A stretch of DNA of 15,312 nt from Bacteroidia bacterium (GCA_025996895.1 BNTW01000062.1:1-15312), one strand, 5' to 3'; shown: positions 7,436-15,312, counted from the stretch's first letter. The notes: generated from the letters alone by a model not told the origin. Made by a program: numbers and translations.

Positions 7436-9012
7436 AAATCATTTAATTTTTGTTGAATTTCCTGTTGAATATTTTTTATTGTTGGCGACATCACTTTTAC
7501 CGGCTTTTCAATAATCTTATTGGCTATCTCCAAAGCATTTTCTTTTTCTCCCGTAACCTCATAGAGTTTATACAATTGGTATAATGGCATAAACTTTACC
7601 GGACACATATTCGATGCTTTTATATAATGGAATTCTGCTTCTTGATATTGTTGCATGTTTTGATAATTATCCGCCATCAACATCTGCAAATCATAATCCT
7701 CCCAAAGTTTTTCACATTCCTGCGCAATAGCTAAACTTTTATCATACTGCTTGGCAACATTCAACTCGGCTGCATAATTATAGAGAAACAGTTCACTGTT
7801 TGCCAATCTTTTATGTAAATGTTCGTACATGGGCAGCATTTTTTCCGTTTTTCCAAGCAGTGATTGGTTGGCACAATAGCGCCAAAGCATTTCTGCCGAC
7901 AAATGATTGTAAATTTCCGCACAGGACAATATAATGACCGGAATCATCATTAATTTTAATGATTGGATGATTATTGATGGTATTTTGACCGGATATTTTG
8001 CCTGATGAATAATGACAATCAGGCTAAATATTCCCATTATCCATATAAAAGGATAAGTTAAAGGGTACGAGAAAAAAGCAAATACGGCAATGGACAATAA
8101 ACTCCATCCGGCAATCCAAACAAGCATGTTTTTACTCCGGTTTCGATGGAAGGAGTGCCATAAAAACCACACAAAAGCAAGAAACAAAATAAATCCTGCC
8201 AAGCCGTAATTGGTCAGCAGTAATAAATATTCATTAAAAGGACGATTTACATTATCTGCCAGCATTGCGTATTGGCTATCGGGATGTTCAGCAAAATACC
8301 TTGCCTGATAGTTCATGTAATTGGCTTTAAATCCTCCATGTCCGTATCCAAGCAAAGGTTTATCTTGAATCATCTCATAAGTACATCGCCAAATCAGCAA
8401 ACGTCCGTCAGCGGAATCTTTTTTCAGAAAATACAAACCCGAAAGAGCTAATACCAAAGAAACAGACAAAATAATAATTTTCGATTTTGTTTTTATCTTC
8501 AATTGGTAAAATAGCATGAATAAGGCAACGACAAACAGCGCGATTATTCCCGCACGTGAGGCGGATAACACGACTGCTACACCTATTACCGCAACTGACA
8601 CTAAAGCATACCATCGTTGCCAAGTATATGATTTTCTGATAAAATAGAAGGGAATTGGAAATCCGGCGCACAAACAGGCGGCAAATCCGGCAGGATTGTC
8701 AAAACTGCCGGTAATACGAAAGCCGTTAACAGCAGGAAACATTCCCAGATATTGAAAAATCCCATACAGAGCTTGTGCCATACACGAACCGGTAATTATC
8801 AGGCAAAAGAAAAGAATTATCTTTTTTTGTTGTATTCTGCCCGTTGGATAGAAAAAAGAAAATACAATGCCAATCAATATCAAAACCATAGCACAAAACA
8901 GTGTCCAATACCATTTAGGTGCGATTTCTCCATTCACAAAACAGGAAGAATTTAGAAATAAACTTCCTACGCAAAGCATGAATAGTAATATGTACTTAAT
9001 AATTAGTTTCAT
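7432..9012 (-). CDS. O-antigen-ligase-like membrane protein with TPR tail
   Basis: The 526-residue product carries about ten to twelve hydrophobic spans up to residue 365, then a soluble tail with TPR-like helices (about 380-505; QMLMADNYQNMQQYQEAEFH and LYQLYKLYEVTGEKENALEI). Wzy/WaaL (Wzy_C) superfamily features are visible: GSFDNPAGFAA near 102, SASRAGIIAL at 150-159, DKPLLGYGHGGF at 217-228, then a long periplasmic loop and NEYLLLLTNYGLAGF at 260-274. Such proteins transfer or polymerise lipid-linked glycans, and some glycosylate proteins. The usual HN before the NEYL-type motif is replaced by RPFN. It is coupled by ATGA to the DUF1573 gene. It may modify a product of this cluster or simply belong to envelope-glycan synthesis. 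The family is fairly secure and the substrate unknown. Confidence 0.8.
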   Translation of the reverse strand: MKLIIKYILLFMLCVGSLFLNSSCFVNGEIAPKWYWTLFCAMVLILIGIVFSFFYPTGRIQQKKIILFFCLIITGSCMAQALYGIFQYLGMFPAVNGFRITGSFDNPAGFAACLCAGFPIPFYFIRKSYTWQRWYALVSVAVIGVAVVLSASRAGIIALFVVALFMLFYQLKIKTKSKIIILSVSLVLALSGLYFLKKDSADGRLLIWRCTYEMIQDKPLLGYGHGGFKANYMNYQARYFAEHPDSQYAMLADNVNRPFNEYLLLLTNYGLAGFILFLAFVWFLWHSFHRNRSKNMLVWIAGWSLLSIAVFAFFSYPLTYPFIWIMGIFSLIVIIHQAKYPVKIPSIIIQSLKLMMIPVIILSCAEIYNHLSAEMLWRYCANQSLLGKTEKMLPMYEHLHKRLANSELFLYNYAAELNVAKQYDKSLAIAQECEKLWEDYDLQMLMADNYQNMQQYQEAEFHYIKASNMCPVKFMPLYQLYKLYEVTGEKENALEIANKIIEKPVKVMSPTIKNIQQEIQQKLNDL

Positions 9013-9064
9013 TATTCTACGTGCATCAATTGCTTATTATTAACTCCTGCTTGAATAAATTGTT

Positions 9065-9850
9065 TCATCGGAAATCGGTTTTGCCACGTCCTTTTCTCTG
9101 GTTTGACCAATGATCTTGCGGAAGTTTATACTTCTGCACAAATACCCACTGCCGGTAACTTTCAAATCCTGCATACCAACCATATCCCAAAAACAGAACA
9201 TAAGAACCAAGTATTAACATTTTTAGAATACGCATTTTGATTTTTGAGACAATAACATAAATGAGAACACTACATACAGGAATAATTGCTATTGGAAATA
9301 GCATCGATGCTCCGGTACTATTTATTAATGTTGCCCCATATACTAACAGAAAAGGAGCAATGATGACCCAAGGAACATACTTTTGAGTTGCGCCTAACCG
9401 AAATGCAACATAAGGAGCTGCCAAATAAATTATGCCAACAGCAAAAAACTGGAATATCTGATTAAAATCACCCGGCATAAGTGCAAGAATAAAAGAAATG
9501 ACTGTTATTAATGCCAAGACAAAGTGTTTTTGTACTAACTTCCATTTTGATAAGAAATAGCCGGACAAAAAACCGGACAATAGCCATACGGCATAGACAG
9601 TTAACAAAATCCACATCTGTGAATGATAAAACGAGAATCCCCGTGTAATACGAAATGCGATATACATTAATACAGGCAATGCTGCTGTTATATAAATAAT
9701 ATTCCGCTTCCTTTTGTTAATTATCAAAGAATAGATCAAAAAAATCAACATAAGGATTAAACCATACGCTTCTTTGTTCCGCATCTCTGATAAGAAGCCG
9801 GATATTATAATGGTAGATATAGACAATATACAATTGTTATATTTTTTCAT
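9065..9850 (-). CDS. multi-spanning membrane protein, possibly the membrane half of a TlpA-like protein
   Basis: The start at ATG 9850 (MKKYNNCILSISTIII) is preferred. An in-frame ATG at 9937 lies inside the upstream small gene and only adds an out-of-frame reading of it. The 261-residue product has seven or eight hydrophobic spans (about 5-22, 27-44, 50-67, 79-100, 110-126, 132-150, 159-175, 184-202, 209-226), then a short basic tail (GFESYRQWVF, ending KGRGKTDFR). The last span followed by an aromatic linker resembles the junction before the thioredoxin domain in the TlpA-type gene at 5273-6115, but here the frame stops 30 residues later with no thioredoxin fold. It starts 10 bases after the upstream stop and is probably in the same transcript. 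No specific family is recognised. Confidence 0.6.
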   Translation of the reverse strand: MKKYNNCILSISTIIISGFLSEMRNKEAYGLILMLIFLIYSLIINKRKRNIIYITAALPVLMYIAFRITRGFSFYHSQMWILLTVYAVWLLSGFLSGYFLSKWKLVQKHFVLALITVISFILALMPGDFNQIFQFFAVGIIYLAAPYVAFRLGATQKYVPWVIIAPFLLVYGATLINSTGASMLFPIAIIPVCSVLIYVIVSKIKMRILKMLILGSYVLFLGYGWYAGFESYRQWVFVQKYKLPQDHWSNQRKGRGKTDFR

Positions 9851-10198
9851 TTTGATTCGCCTATTCAAGTGTAAAAGTAAATTCATCATACGGTTTTGTT
9901 CGCCATGCAAACTGTTGAGTGGTTGGCGAAGCTGCAAACAGAGGGGAAAATGTTTTTACCTTGACCGTTTTTCCATCGGGTAAAAATTCGAGTATCCGCA
10001 GCCAACCGTCGCCGCCGTTTCCATGCCAGCCACCGCCCAGCGCCTGTGCATTGAAGACCATCGTCCATGAAGCGGGGTCGCTTAATTTCGGTTCGCTAAA
10101 CTTCGTCTGTTGCGCCGAAAGTGTACCAACTGTCAGTAACAGGAATACTGCTACAATACTTTTTTTCAAAAAACAAGTTTTCATATTATTGTTATTTT
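9841..10198 (-). repeat. direct repeat, left member (contains copy A)
   Basis: Bases about 9841-10198 match about 12199-12555 in the same orientation. They differ at roughly a dozen positions within the coding part, with no gaps, and the start codons lie exactly 2,357 bp apart. Similarity fades shortly beyond the start codon on one side. On the other it ends at ATGAAAAAATAT, the first codons of the membrane-protein gene. Confidence 0.85.
9861..10184 (-). pseudogene. copy A: 107-residue secreted remnant of a metallophosphoesterase
   Basis: It has a signal peptide (MKTCFLKKSIVAVFLLLTV, cleaved after LSAQ) and then KFSEPKLSDPASWTMV. This is how the secreted calcineurin-like phosphoesterases of Bacteroidales begin, as I recall, just before their first metal-binding strand. 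It is joined directly to FNAQALGGGWHGNGGDGWLR and ILEFLPDGKTVKVKTFSPLF, which read as the extreme C-terminus of the same family. The whole metal-binding core (probably 250 residues or more) would be missing, yet the frame is kept. A near-identical copy lies at 12218-12541 (105 of 107 residues the same). It starts 16 bases after the LamG gene and ends 10 bases before the membrane-protein gene. It cannot be an active phosphoesterase; whether the short protein has its own role is open. Confidence 0.65.
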
Positions 10199-10200
10199 TT

Positions 10201-12156
10201 TTATAAGTTATTTTGCAGAAATTTATTTATTGACAGTGTACATTTTTTTGTACCTTGCAACGGCAACCAAAGCAACGTTTTGGATTCCGTCAGCCCCTGA
10301 ATCACACTCACTGTCGGTTTTATTTTAGAACCATCGCTTTTGATATTTACTCCTTCATTATCGGTGTTCTCCAACACGATACACACATTGCACAGCGGCG
10401 ATGTTTCCGATGCGTGCAAGACTAATTTCAAAGAAGCCGGACTTGCATCCGTTTTGCGTAAAATGTATGCCCGCTGATACACATCGTATCCTTTGTTTTC
10501 CCAACCGGCTGATAAAACTTCTAATTTCGGCGGCATATTCCAGGAGCGAGCCAATGGAATCACTGTTTTGACATCCTGCGTTGTCGCTCCGATGAGTGAA
10601 CGGTAAATGGTCGTATTGTTCGGACCAAATTCAACATTGAGTAATCGATTGCCGTTTTTGTCATACGGAGTAGCATCCAATGCTGTAGAAGACACCTTGT
10701 CGGGACGCACCGCGTCAATACTACACGAATTGATTTGAGCAAGGGGCCAATGACTCCACCAAGCAAAGTTTGATACCCCCTCCTTTGCCTTTGCTGTCCA
10801 CGGTATCGCAAGCCGCTTTTCGTCGAAGATAAAAAACGGTTTATATTTCGATTTCGTGTTAATCATTTCAATCGGCTGGTATTTCGTTTGATTGAAATCC
10901 AGAGGCGGTTCTTTTTCCCAAGAATACGTTGCCGTATTGCCGTCCAAGTCTGCCATCGTAACCGCCGCCCATTCGAGATTATCTTCGCTTCGTGTACCGG
11001 CAGCGTTGAGCGGCAGAATTTCGTCGAACTCATATCTTAGATTATCCGGCGTGCAGTGCAGCGAATGTAATATCTGTTTCCGCACCGCTACGCCGTCGGG
11101 ATAAATTGTCCAGTATTCATCCGACCAATTCCCCCAGCCGCTTTCGTCTTCCATCGCTATTTTGTTCTGCACGCTTGATACGGCATTACGCCAGTGTATC
11201 ACCGAGCGAACAGGCGTGTTCTCTATGATTCTAACGTGTGAAAAGCGACATTGTTTGTCGCTTAACGCTTCATAACATTCTCCCAGTCCGAGTGCGCTTT
11301 CAGCGCACTGGTCAGTAATCCAGATGTTGTTTTCACTGACGATTGCCGGTACATAACTCGTTCCTCGCCAAAAAACATATTTTACCGGAGAATCCGGGAA
11401 CCGAACGACAACATCGGGATGGTCGGATACCCGCCAGGTATTCTCCCATTCTTCGTCATCGTATTTCAAACGGCTATAAAACGCGCCGAAAGCACCGGGT
11501 TTGATTTCGCTGCCGGGCAGTTTTGGAAACGACAATACCTGCTTCCCGATTCGTTCGTCGGAAGCAACCGTTTTGCTCCAACTCTCGAAATTCGGAAGTG
11601 CTTCCCCGACTTTTACGTTCTCGAACTTTCCTTTGAACGTCATCCAAACTTTGTATTTGTCCAAGTCGTTTCTGTCATAACCGGGAATGAACGTATAAAC
11701 CGGAATTTGTTTGATTTGACATTTTCCGGTTTCAACGGGAATATCTTTGCCTGCGAAGACGGCGGGCTGCGTGAACGGTTTCGTTGCAACGCTCTTTCCG
11801 TTGACGTACAGCGTCATTCCCACTCCTTCGGTGTAGGACATTGCCACGTGCGACCATTTCAGAAGCGGAATATCTTCCGGCGAATAACAGAGTTGCTGTT
11901 TGCCGTCGGCATACATACTGCCAACGAGTTTGCCCTGATAATTCAAACCGAGGCAAAACCCTTTCCAGTCCTGCTCCACTTGATTGACAATCGCATTGAT
12001 GTTAAACGGATACTCCTGCAGAGCAATCCACGCTTCAACAAACAACGTTTTAGGAGATTCCGTTTGTTTTGCCGGTGTTTGTCCCGTCGCTGTAAATGCA
12101 CTGCAAAATGCAAGTGTGCAAAGCGTAGTCAGTTTGATTAAAAATAATAATTTCAT
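10201..12156 (-). CDS. exported LamG-domain protein with an unrecognised large C-terminal domain
   Basis: The start at ATG 12156 (MKLLFLIKLTTLCTLAFCSA) gives a 651-residue product with a signal peptide and AAAAGG six bases upstream; ATG 12162 is an equal alternative. In-frame ATGs further up lie in the upstream small gene and are rejected. Residues about 38-130 form a LamG/concanavalin-like domain (LFVEAWIALQ, WKGFCLGLNYQGKLVGS, WSHVAMSYTE, TLYVNGKSVA). The rest (about 180-650) is probably beta-rich, with conserved-looking WRGTSYVPAIVSENN, ESALGLGECYEAL and SGWGNWSDEYWTIYPDG. This could be a polysaccharide lyase or hydrolase domain, but I cannot name the family. It lies between two copies of the small remnant and downstream of a rhamnosidase, so a role in the same glycan breakdown is likely. 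Confidence 0.7.
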   Translation of the reverse strand: MKLLFLIKLTTLCTLAFCSAFTATGQTPAKQTESPKTLFVEAWIALQEYPFNINAIVNQVEQDWKGFCLGLNYQGKLVGSMYADGKQQLCYSPEDIPLLKWSHVAMSYTEGVGMTLYVNGKSVATKPFTQPAVFAGKDIPVETGKCQIKQIPVYTFIPGYDRNDLDKYKVWMTFKGKFENVKVGEALPNFESWSKTVASDERIGKQVLSFPKLPGSEIKPGAFGAFYSRLKYDDEEWENTWRVSDHPDVVVRFPDSPVKYVFWRGTSYVPAIVSENNIWITDQCAESALGLGECYEALSDKQCRFSHVRIIENTPVRSVIHWRNAVSSVQNKIAMEDESGWGNWSDEYWTIYPDGVAVRKQILHSLHCTPDNLRYEFDEILPLNAAGTRSEDNLEWAAVTMADLDGNTATYSWEKEPPLDFNQTKYQPIEMINTKSKYKPFFIFDEKRLAIPWTAKAKEGVSNFAWWSHWPLAQINSCSIDAVRPDKVSSTALDATPYDKNGNRLLNVEFGPNNTTIYRSLIGATTQDVKTVIPLARSWNMPPKLEVLSAGWENKGYDVYQRAYILRKTDASPASLKLVLHASETSPLCNVCIVLENTDNEGVNIKSDGSKIKPTVSVIQGLTESKTLLWLPLQGTKKCTLSINKFLQNNL

Positions 12157-12198
12157 ATTCATCCTTTTATATTTATTTAATAATTGTCTAGTTTTCAA

Positions 12199-12555
12199 TA
12201 TTTTTTCATAAACTCGCTTATTCAAGGGTAAAAGTAAATTCATCATACGGTTTTGTTCGCCATGCAAACTGTTGAGTGGTTGGCGAAGCTGCAAACAGTG
12301 GGGAAAATGTTTTTACCTTGACCGTTTTTCCGTCGGGTAAAAATTCGAGTATCCGCAGCCAACCGTCGCCACCGTTTCCACTCCAGCCACCGCCAAGCGC
12401 CTGTGCATTGAAGACCATCGTCCATGAAGCGGGGTCGCTTAATTTCGGTTCGCTAAACTTCGTCTGCTGCGCCGAAAGAGTGCCGACTGTCAGTAACAGG
12501 AATACTGCTACAATACTTTTTTCCAAAAAACAAGTTTTCATATTATTTTTATTTA
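12199..12555 (-). repeat. direct repeat, right member (contains copy B)
   Basis: This is the second member of the pair described at 9841-10198. Downstream of the stop it still carries ATGAAAAAATAT, here followed at once by TGA. This reads like the first four codons of the membrane-protein gene left as a scar. Confidence 0.85.
12218..12541 (-). pseudogene. copy B: 107-residue secreted remnant of a metallophosphoesterase
   Basis: It has the same layout as copy A: signal peptide, LSDPASWTMV, then the joined C-terminal tail GGDGWLRILEFLPDGKTVKV and onward to FTFTLE. Only residues 7 (Glu instead of Lys) and 54 (Ser instead of His) differ. The DNA also differs at nine silent third positions, and the stop is TAA instead of TAG. 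It starts 21 bases after the rhamnosidase-like gene and ends 61 bases before the LamG gene, so it is probably co-transcribed with both. Both copies share the identical deletion joint, so the deletion came before the duplication unless gene conversion copied it later. Confidence 0.65.
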
Positions 12556-12562
12556 ATTGTTA

Positions 12563-15304
12563 TTACAATAATTTTACAGGACCCACCATACCCATCGGAT
12601 ACCATTCTTGCCATGACATCCATGAATTATCAATATTGTCTTGGGGGTTCGATTTGAAATAATTGCCCAAGGTGGTGGTAATTTTAATTTGAATCGTTTT
12701 TTTACCTGCCTTTGCCAGATGTTCGGGAATACGGTACAAATGCCGTCCATACCAGCGACAACCTAATTTTTCGCCATTCAGCACGACTTCCGAAATGCCA
12801 TAGACTTTTCCTAAATCCAACCAATTGTACGATTCCGAACCGGCAATGGTTTGTTCATACAACAAGTGACCGGCAAAAGAACGGGTTGTTTCGTCTGTTG
12901 ACAAATCCGACAAGGCGGTAATGTTCCGTTTTTGTGCAGTCCCGTTAATATGCTCCATGCTCAGATGCCACTTTTGCAGTTCTGTGCCCTGAGTTTCGGC
13001 GGGGAGTAGAGGCGCCGGCGTGTCTTCGGCAGTTGTATCGAATACAATCAGTTGCGAAGCGGCCGGTGGTAAATCTAAAGTTAAGGTGTTGCCAACAGCA
13101 GCCGGATAGAGGCAGCGTTCGCCGGTTTCGATATTCCACAACCATGCCCGCCCTTTTGATTCGGGGAAAACGGTTTTCAATACGAACCGCTTGTCGGCGT
13201 TGCAATTGCTTACAAAGAAAATATCCTTGTCTTTTGTCTTTTGGCGTATCTGGTTGACATACAAGTTGGGCCGGTCGATTTCCATATAAGGCTTGATGCC
13301 GCATTTTTGCTGTACGCCTTTAAACCAGGCAATCAAATCGTCGCCGGGCGCTTCCACGGTAAACACCCGTGACGCATGCGTATGCTTTAGGGCGCTAATC
13401 GTCTGCGCCACTTTCCGGTCGTTCTTTTTGTAATCTTTCAGGCCGGGTGATTTATAAGGTTCTTTTCCCACAAAAATCAGTTTTCCTCCTTTTTTCACGA
13501 AATTAGCCAGTTTCTCAGCCGTTGCGGGCATGATGGATTCCACTTCCACCAGGATAAGGGTATGGTATTTTCTGCTGTTATAAGTCAGGAAACCGTTTTC
13601 TACAACACTTTGCCGGATGATGAATTCGCTTGTATAGTCGCAACTGTTCCCATTTTTGTGGATGCTGTCCCACACTCTGTATTGGTATTTCGGATGCTGT
13701 AATTCGGGGTACGGTTCACGTTGCGGACCATAGAGCGTCCACATATCGGCAAGCGGATGCATCACGGCTATGTCGGCAAAGGCTTCACTCTCCTGCAGTA
13801 CAAGAGAAAGGCGGGTTTTGTAAGCCGTGAATAATTTGAACCAGGGCCACCAGAGATTGCGTTCGCTGAGGAACGAGCCATAGCGAACCCATCCGGGAAA
13901 CGGCACTTCCAACGGACTATAGTTGAAGCCATGAAGTATGGAATGATTCACACCGGATAGATTGCTCATGTCGCCCGTGAGTTTCAAACGCTCCAATGTC
14001 GTGTTGAAAAGAGCGCCGGAATTGGTGAGTTCTTCACAACTGATAATTTTCTTGCCGGTATAGTGAGCGGCAGACGCTACATATTTGTTGATACCGCAAT
14101 TGGAAGGTATCTCTCCGAGGTCGGTGTATGCGCCGCGCTTTAACCATGTTTCACACTCGGGAATGTCGATTGAAAGCGAGGCGTCTAATAGATGGAACTC
14201 GCGCCCATAAGCCTGTACTCTTGATTTTAGACCATGCCGGTGACACCATTCATTATAGGTACCCAGAAAACGCTCGTTCATCAGATCCATGCAAGTGGTG
14301 ACAAAATCGTAACGAACGCGGGCTATCTCCTCTTTGGCTGTCCTGTCCAATTGCGTAATTTCGCCTCCTTTAATGGGTACTCCCATAGCGCCGACTTTAA
14401 CCAAAATGAAAGGCAGGTAGGGCAAGACATCGTATCCTTTACGTCTTTTAAATTCTGCTAAAAGGTCATTACACCAGTTGGCGCCTTCCAGTTCCATGCT
14501 GTCGCAAAACATAGACCGGAAGCCGGTTATGCCGGTTAATTTCGGCAAAAGGTTGTCGGAAATACGATTGAGAAAATTCCGTACGACGGTCTTGTCATAG
14601 TGATTCAATACCGGTCCGCTTCCTCCGGGTGCTCCAAAAATAACCGCTTGATAACCGGTGAGTTTTATCAATGCGTATAAGATATGTTCACCGGCAGGCA
14701 CCGTGATCCGGATGGGGTTGGTATTTTTATCAAAAGTCAACCATTCGGGAGCGGCAAATGTATCCATCTGTACAGGAGCCAAACACAAGGCATAGACCTC
14801 TTTGAGAGTGTCTTTGTGTGGAGAATAGATTTCGGGCGATGCTTTCGCGAACAAATCGTCCGCATCAAGGGTAATGGTAGCGGGTCCTTCTACTTTCAGG
14901 CTGGACAAGGTCATCAGTTGCGTTTGCTCGTCACGTGTCAGGGTTTCGGCGCCAAACGGAAATCCGGTGCCAACGAGCATGTCGCAAATCATTCCGCGTT
15001 CTTCTGCGCCTTTCAGCGCAACTTTCACCATTTCTATCCATTCAGGGCTTAACCACTCCATAGAGGGAATAGATAAGTCGTCGCCGCCGGGGAAAGCAAT
15101 AGGATTGATTTCCACACCGCCTATTCCGGCCTCTTTCAGCACATCCAACTCACGGAGAATTTCTTTGGCGTCTAATTTATCGCCGTTCCACCACCAACGT
15201 ACAAAAGGGCGGGCAGTAACCGGCGGGTTACGAAACGACTTGAACAGCATGTCGATGTCTGTTCTTTTTGCGCTTTCTTGCAAAGGAGAAGAATAGACGC
15301 GCAT
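12563..15304 (-). CDS. GH106-like alpha-L-rhamnosidase, probably N-terminally cut by the window edge
   Basis: GH106 enzymes remove terminal L-rhamnose from plant or algal glycans in the Bacteroidetes periplasm. Visible features of the family are FRNPPVTARPFVRWWWNGD (24-42), the barrel start LKEAGIGGVEIN (56-67), RGMICDMLVGTGFPFG (103-118), the acidic FCDSMELEGANW (266-277, probable catalytic region with Glu271/Glu273), FKRRKGYDVLPYLP (285-298), RVQAYGREF (362-370), SIDIPECETW (378-387) and ISCEELTNSG (421-430). A GATase-like segment follows near 590-630 (HTLILVEVES, FVKKGGKLIFVGKE), then a C-terminal galactose-binding-like sandwich ending GPVKLL. ATG 15304 gives no signal peptide, and the frame stays open to the window end (PFMRVY), so the true start and signal peptide are probably outside. 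The exact substrate is uncertain; related clan members have other specificities. Confidence 0.82.
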   Translation of the reverse strand: MRVYSSPLQESAKRTDIDMLFKSFRNPPVTARPFVRWWWNGDKLDAKEILRELDVLKEAGIGGVEINPIAFPGGDDLSIPSMEWLSPEWIEMVKVALKGAEERGMICDMLVGTGFPFGAETLTRDEQTQLMTLSSLKVEGPATITLDADDLFAKASPEIYSPHKDTLKEVYALCLAPVQMDTFAAPEWLTFDKNTNPIRITVPAGEHILYALIKLTGYQAVIFGAPGGSGPVLNHYDKTVVRNFLNRISDNLLPKLTGITGFRSMFCDSMELEGANWCNDLLAEFKRRKGYDVLPYLPFILVKVGAMGVPIKGGEITQLDRTAKEEIARVRYDFVTTCMDLMNERFLGTYNEWCHRHGLKSRVQAYGREFHLLDASLSIDIPECETWLKRGAYTDLGEIPSNCGINKYVASAAHYTGKKIISCEELTNSGALFNTTLERLKLTGDMSNLSGVNHSILHGFNYSPLEVPFPGWVRYGSFLSERNLWWPWFKLFTAYKTRLSLVLQESEAFADIAVMHPLADMWTLYGPQREPYPELQHPKYQYRVWDSIHKNGNSCDYTSEFIIRQSVVENGFLTYNSRKYHTLILVEVESIMPATAEKLANFVKKGGKLIFVGKEPYKSPGLKDYKKNDRKVAQTISALKHTHASRVFTVEAPGDDLIAWFKGVQQKCGIKPYMEIDRPNLYVNQIRQKTKDKDIFFVSNCNADKRFVLKTVFPESKGRAWLWNIETGERCLYPAAVGNTLTLDLPPAASQLIVFDTTAEDTPAPLLPAETQGTELQKWHLSMEHINGTAQKRNITALSDLSTDETTRSFAGHLLYEQTIAGSESYNWLDLGKVYGISEVVLNGEKLGCRWYGRHLYRIPEHLAKAGKKTIQIKITTTLGNYFKSNPQDNIDNSWMSWQEWYPMGMVGPVKLL

Positions 15305-15312
15305 AAACGGGA

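Noticed and set aside
9851..9937. N-terminal extension of the membrane-protein gene (MQLRQPLNSLHGEQNRMMN)
   Set aside because: It is an out-of-frame reading of the copy A remnant. The same peptide appears before the LamG gene because copy B carries the same bases. Inner ATGs give sensible membrane or signal starts.
11419..12141. 240-codon plus-strand open frame
   Set aside because: It lies wholly antisense to the LamG gene, is rich in Arg, Phe and Cys as a shadow frame would be, and matches no family I know.
14684..15296. Two plus-strand frames of 122 and 140 codons
   Set aside because: Both lie antisense inside the strongly supported rhamnosidase-like gene and overlap each other.

Overview
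The window looks like Bacteroidales chromosome (Bacteroides, Parabacteroides or Dysgonomonas type). Reasons: Bacteroidetes-style lipoproteins with acidic residues after the lipidated cysteine, a DUF1573 protein, a GH106-like alpha-L-rhamnosidase, few Shine-Dalgarno sites, and a candidate -33/-7 promoter with a TAnnTTTG box. Almost every gene is on the minus strand, so the reading order runs from the right edge to the left. No rRNA, tRNA, CRISPR array or intact transposase was seen.

Right part (about 9.86-15.3 kb, visibly richer in G+C): a carbohydrate-degradation block. A GH106-like rhamnosidase, probably cut at its N-terminus by the window edge, is followed by a 107-residue secreted protein, a LamG-domain exported protein, and a second almost identical copy of the 107-residue protein. 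From recall of the family, both small proteins look like one internally deleted metallophosphoesterase: the signal peptide and N-terminal entry joined in frame to the C-terminal tail. The copies lie exactly 2,357 bp apart in the same orientation and differ mostly at silent sites.

Middle part (about 5.3-9.85 kb, visibly AT-rich): the most interesting segment. It holds a multi-spanning membrane protein, an O-antigen-ligase-like membrane protein with a TPR tail, a DUF1573 secreted protein (ATGA overlap), and a lipoprotein precursor ending in a 46-residue, eight-cysteine tail. That tail has nearly the cysteine spacing of the myxobacterial bacteriocin fulvocin C. A 40-bp perfect palindrome sits one base after its stop. 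Beyond it comes a membrane-anchored TlpA-type thioredoxin. Inference: this is a cassette making an exported, disulfide-rich peptide, with the thioredoxin as a candidate oxidoreductase or isomerase.

Left part (0-5.3 kb): downstream of the thioredoxin are a transglutaminase-like/discoidin lipoprotein and a CotH-kinase lipoprotein, both extracytoplasmic and closely spaced. Next is an AlbA/RecG-like ATPase-regulator gene that has lost its 5' end at about 1,922. The first 440 bases hold two possible short plus-strand coding fragments joined by an ATGA overlap, then about 190 bases with no convincing gene.
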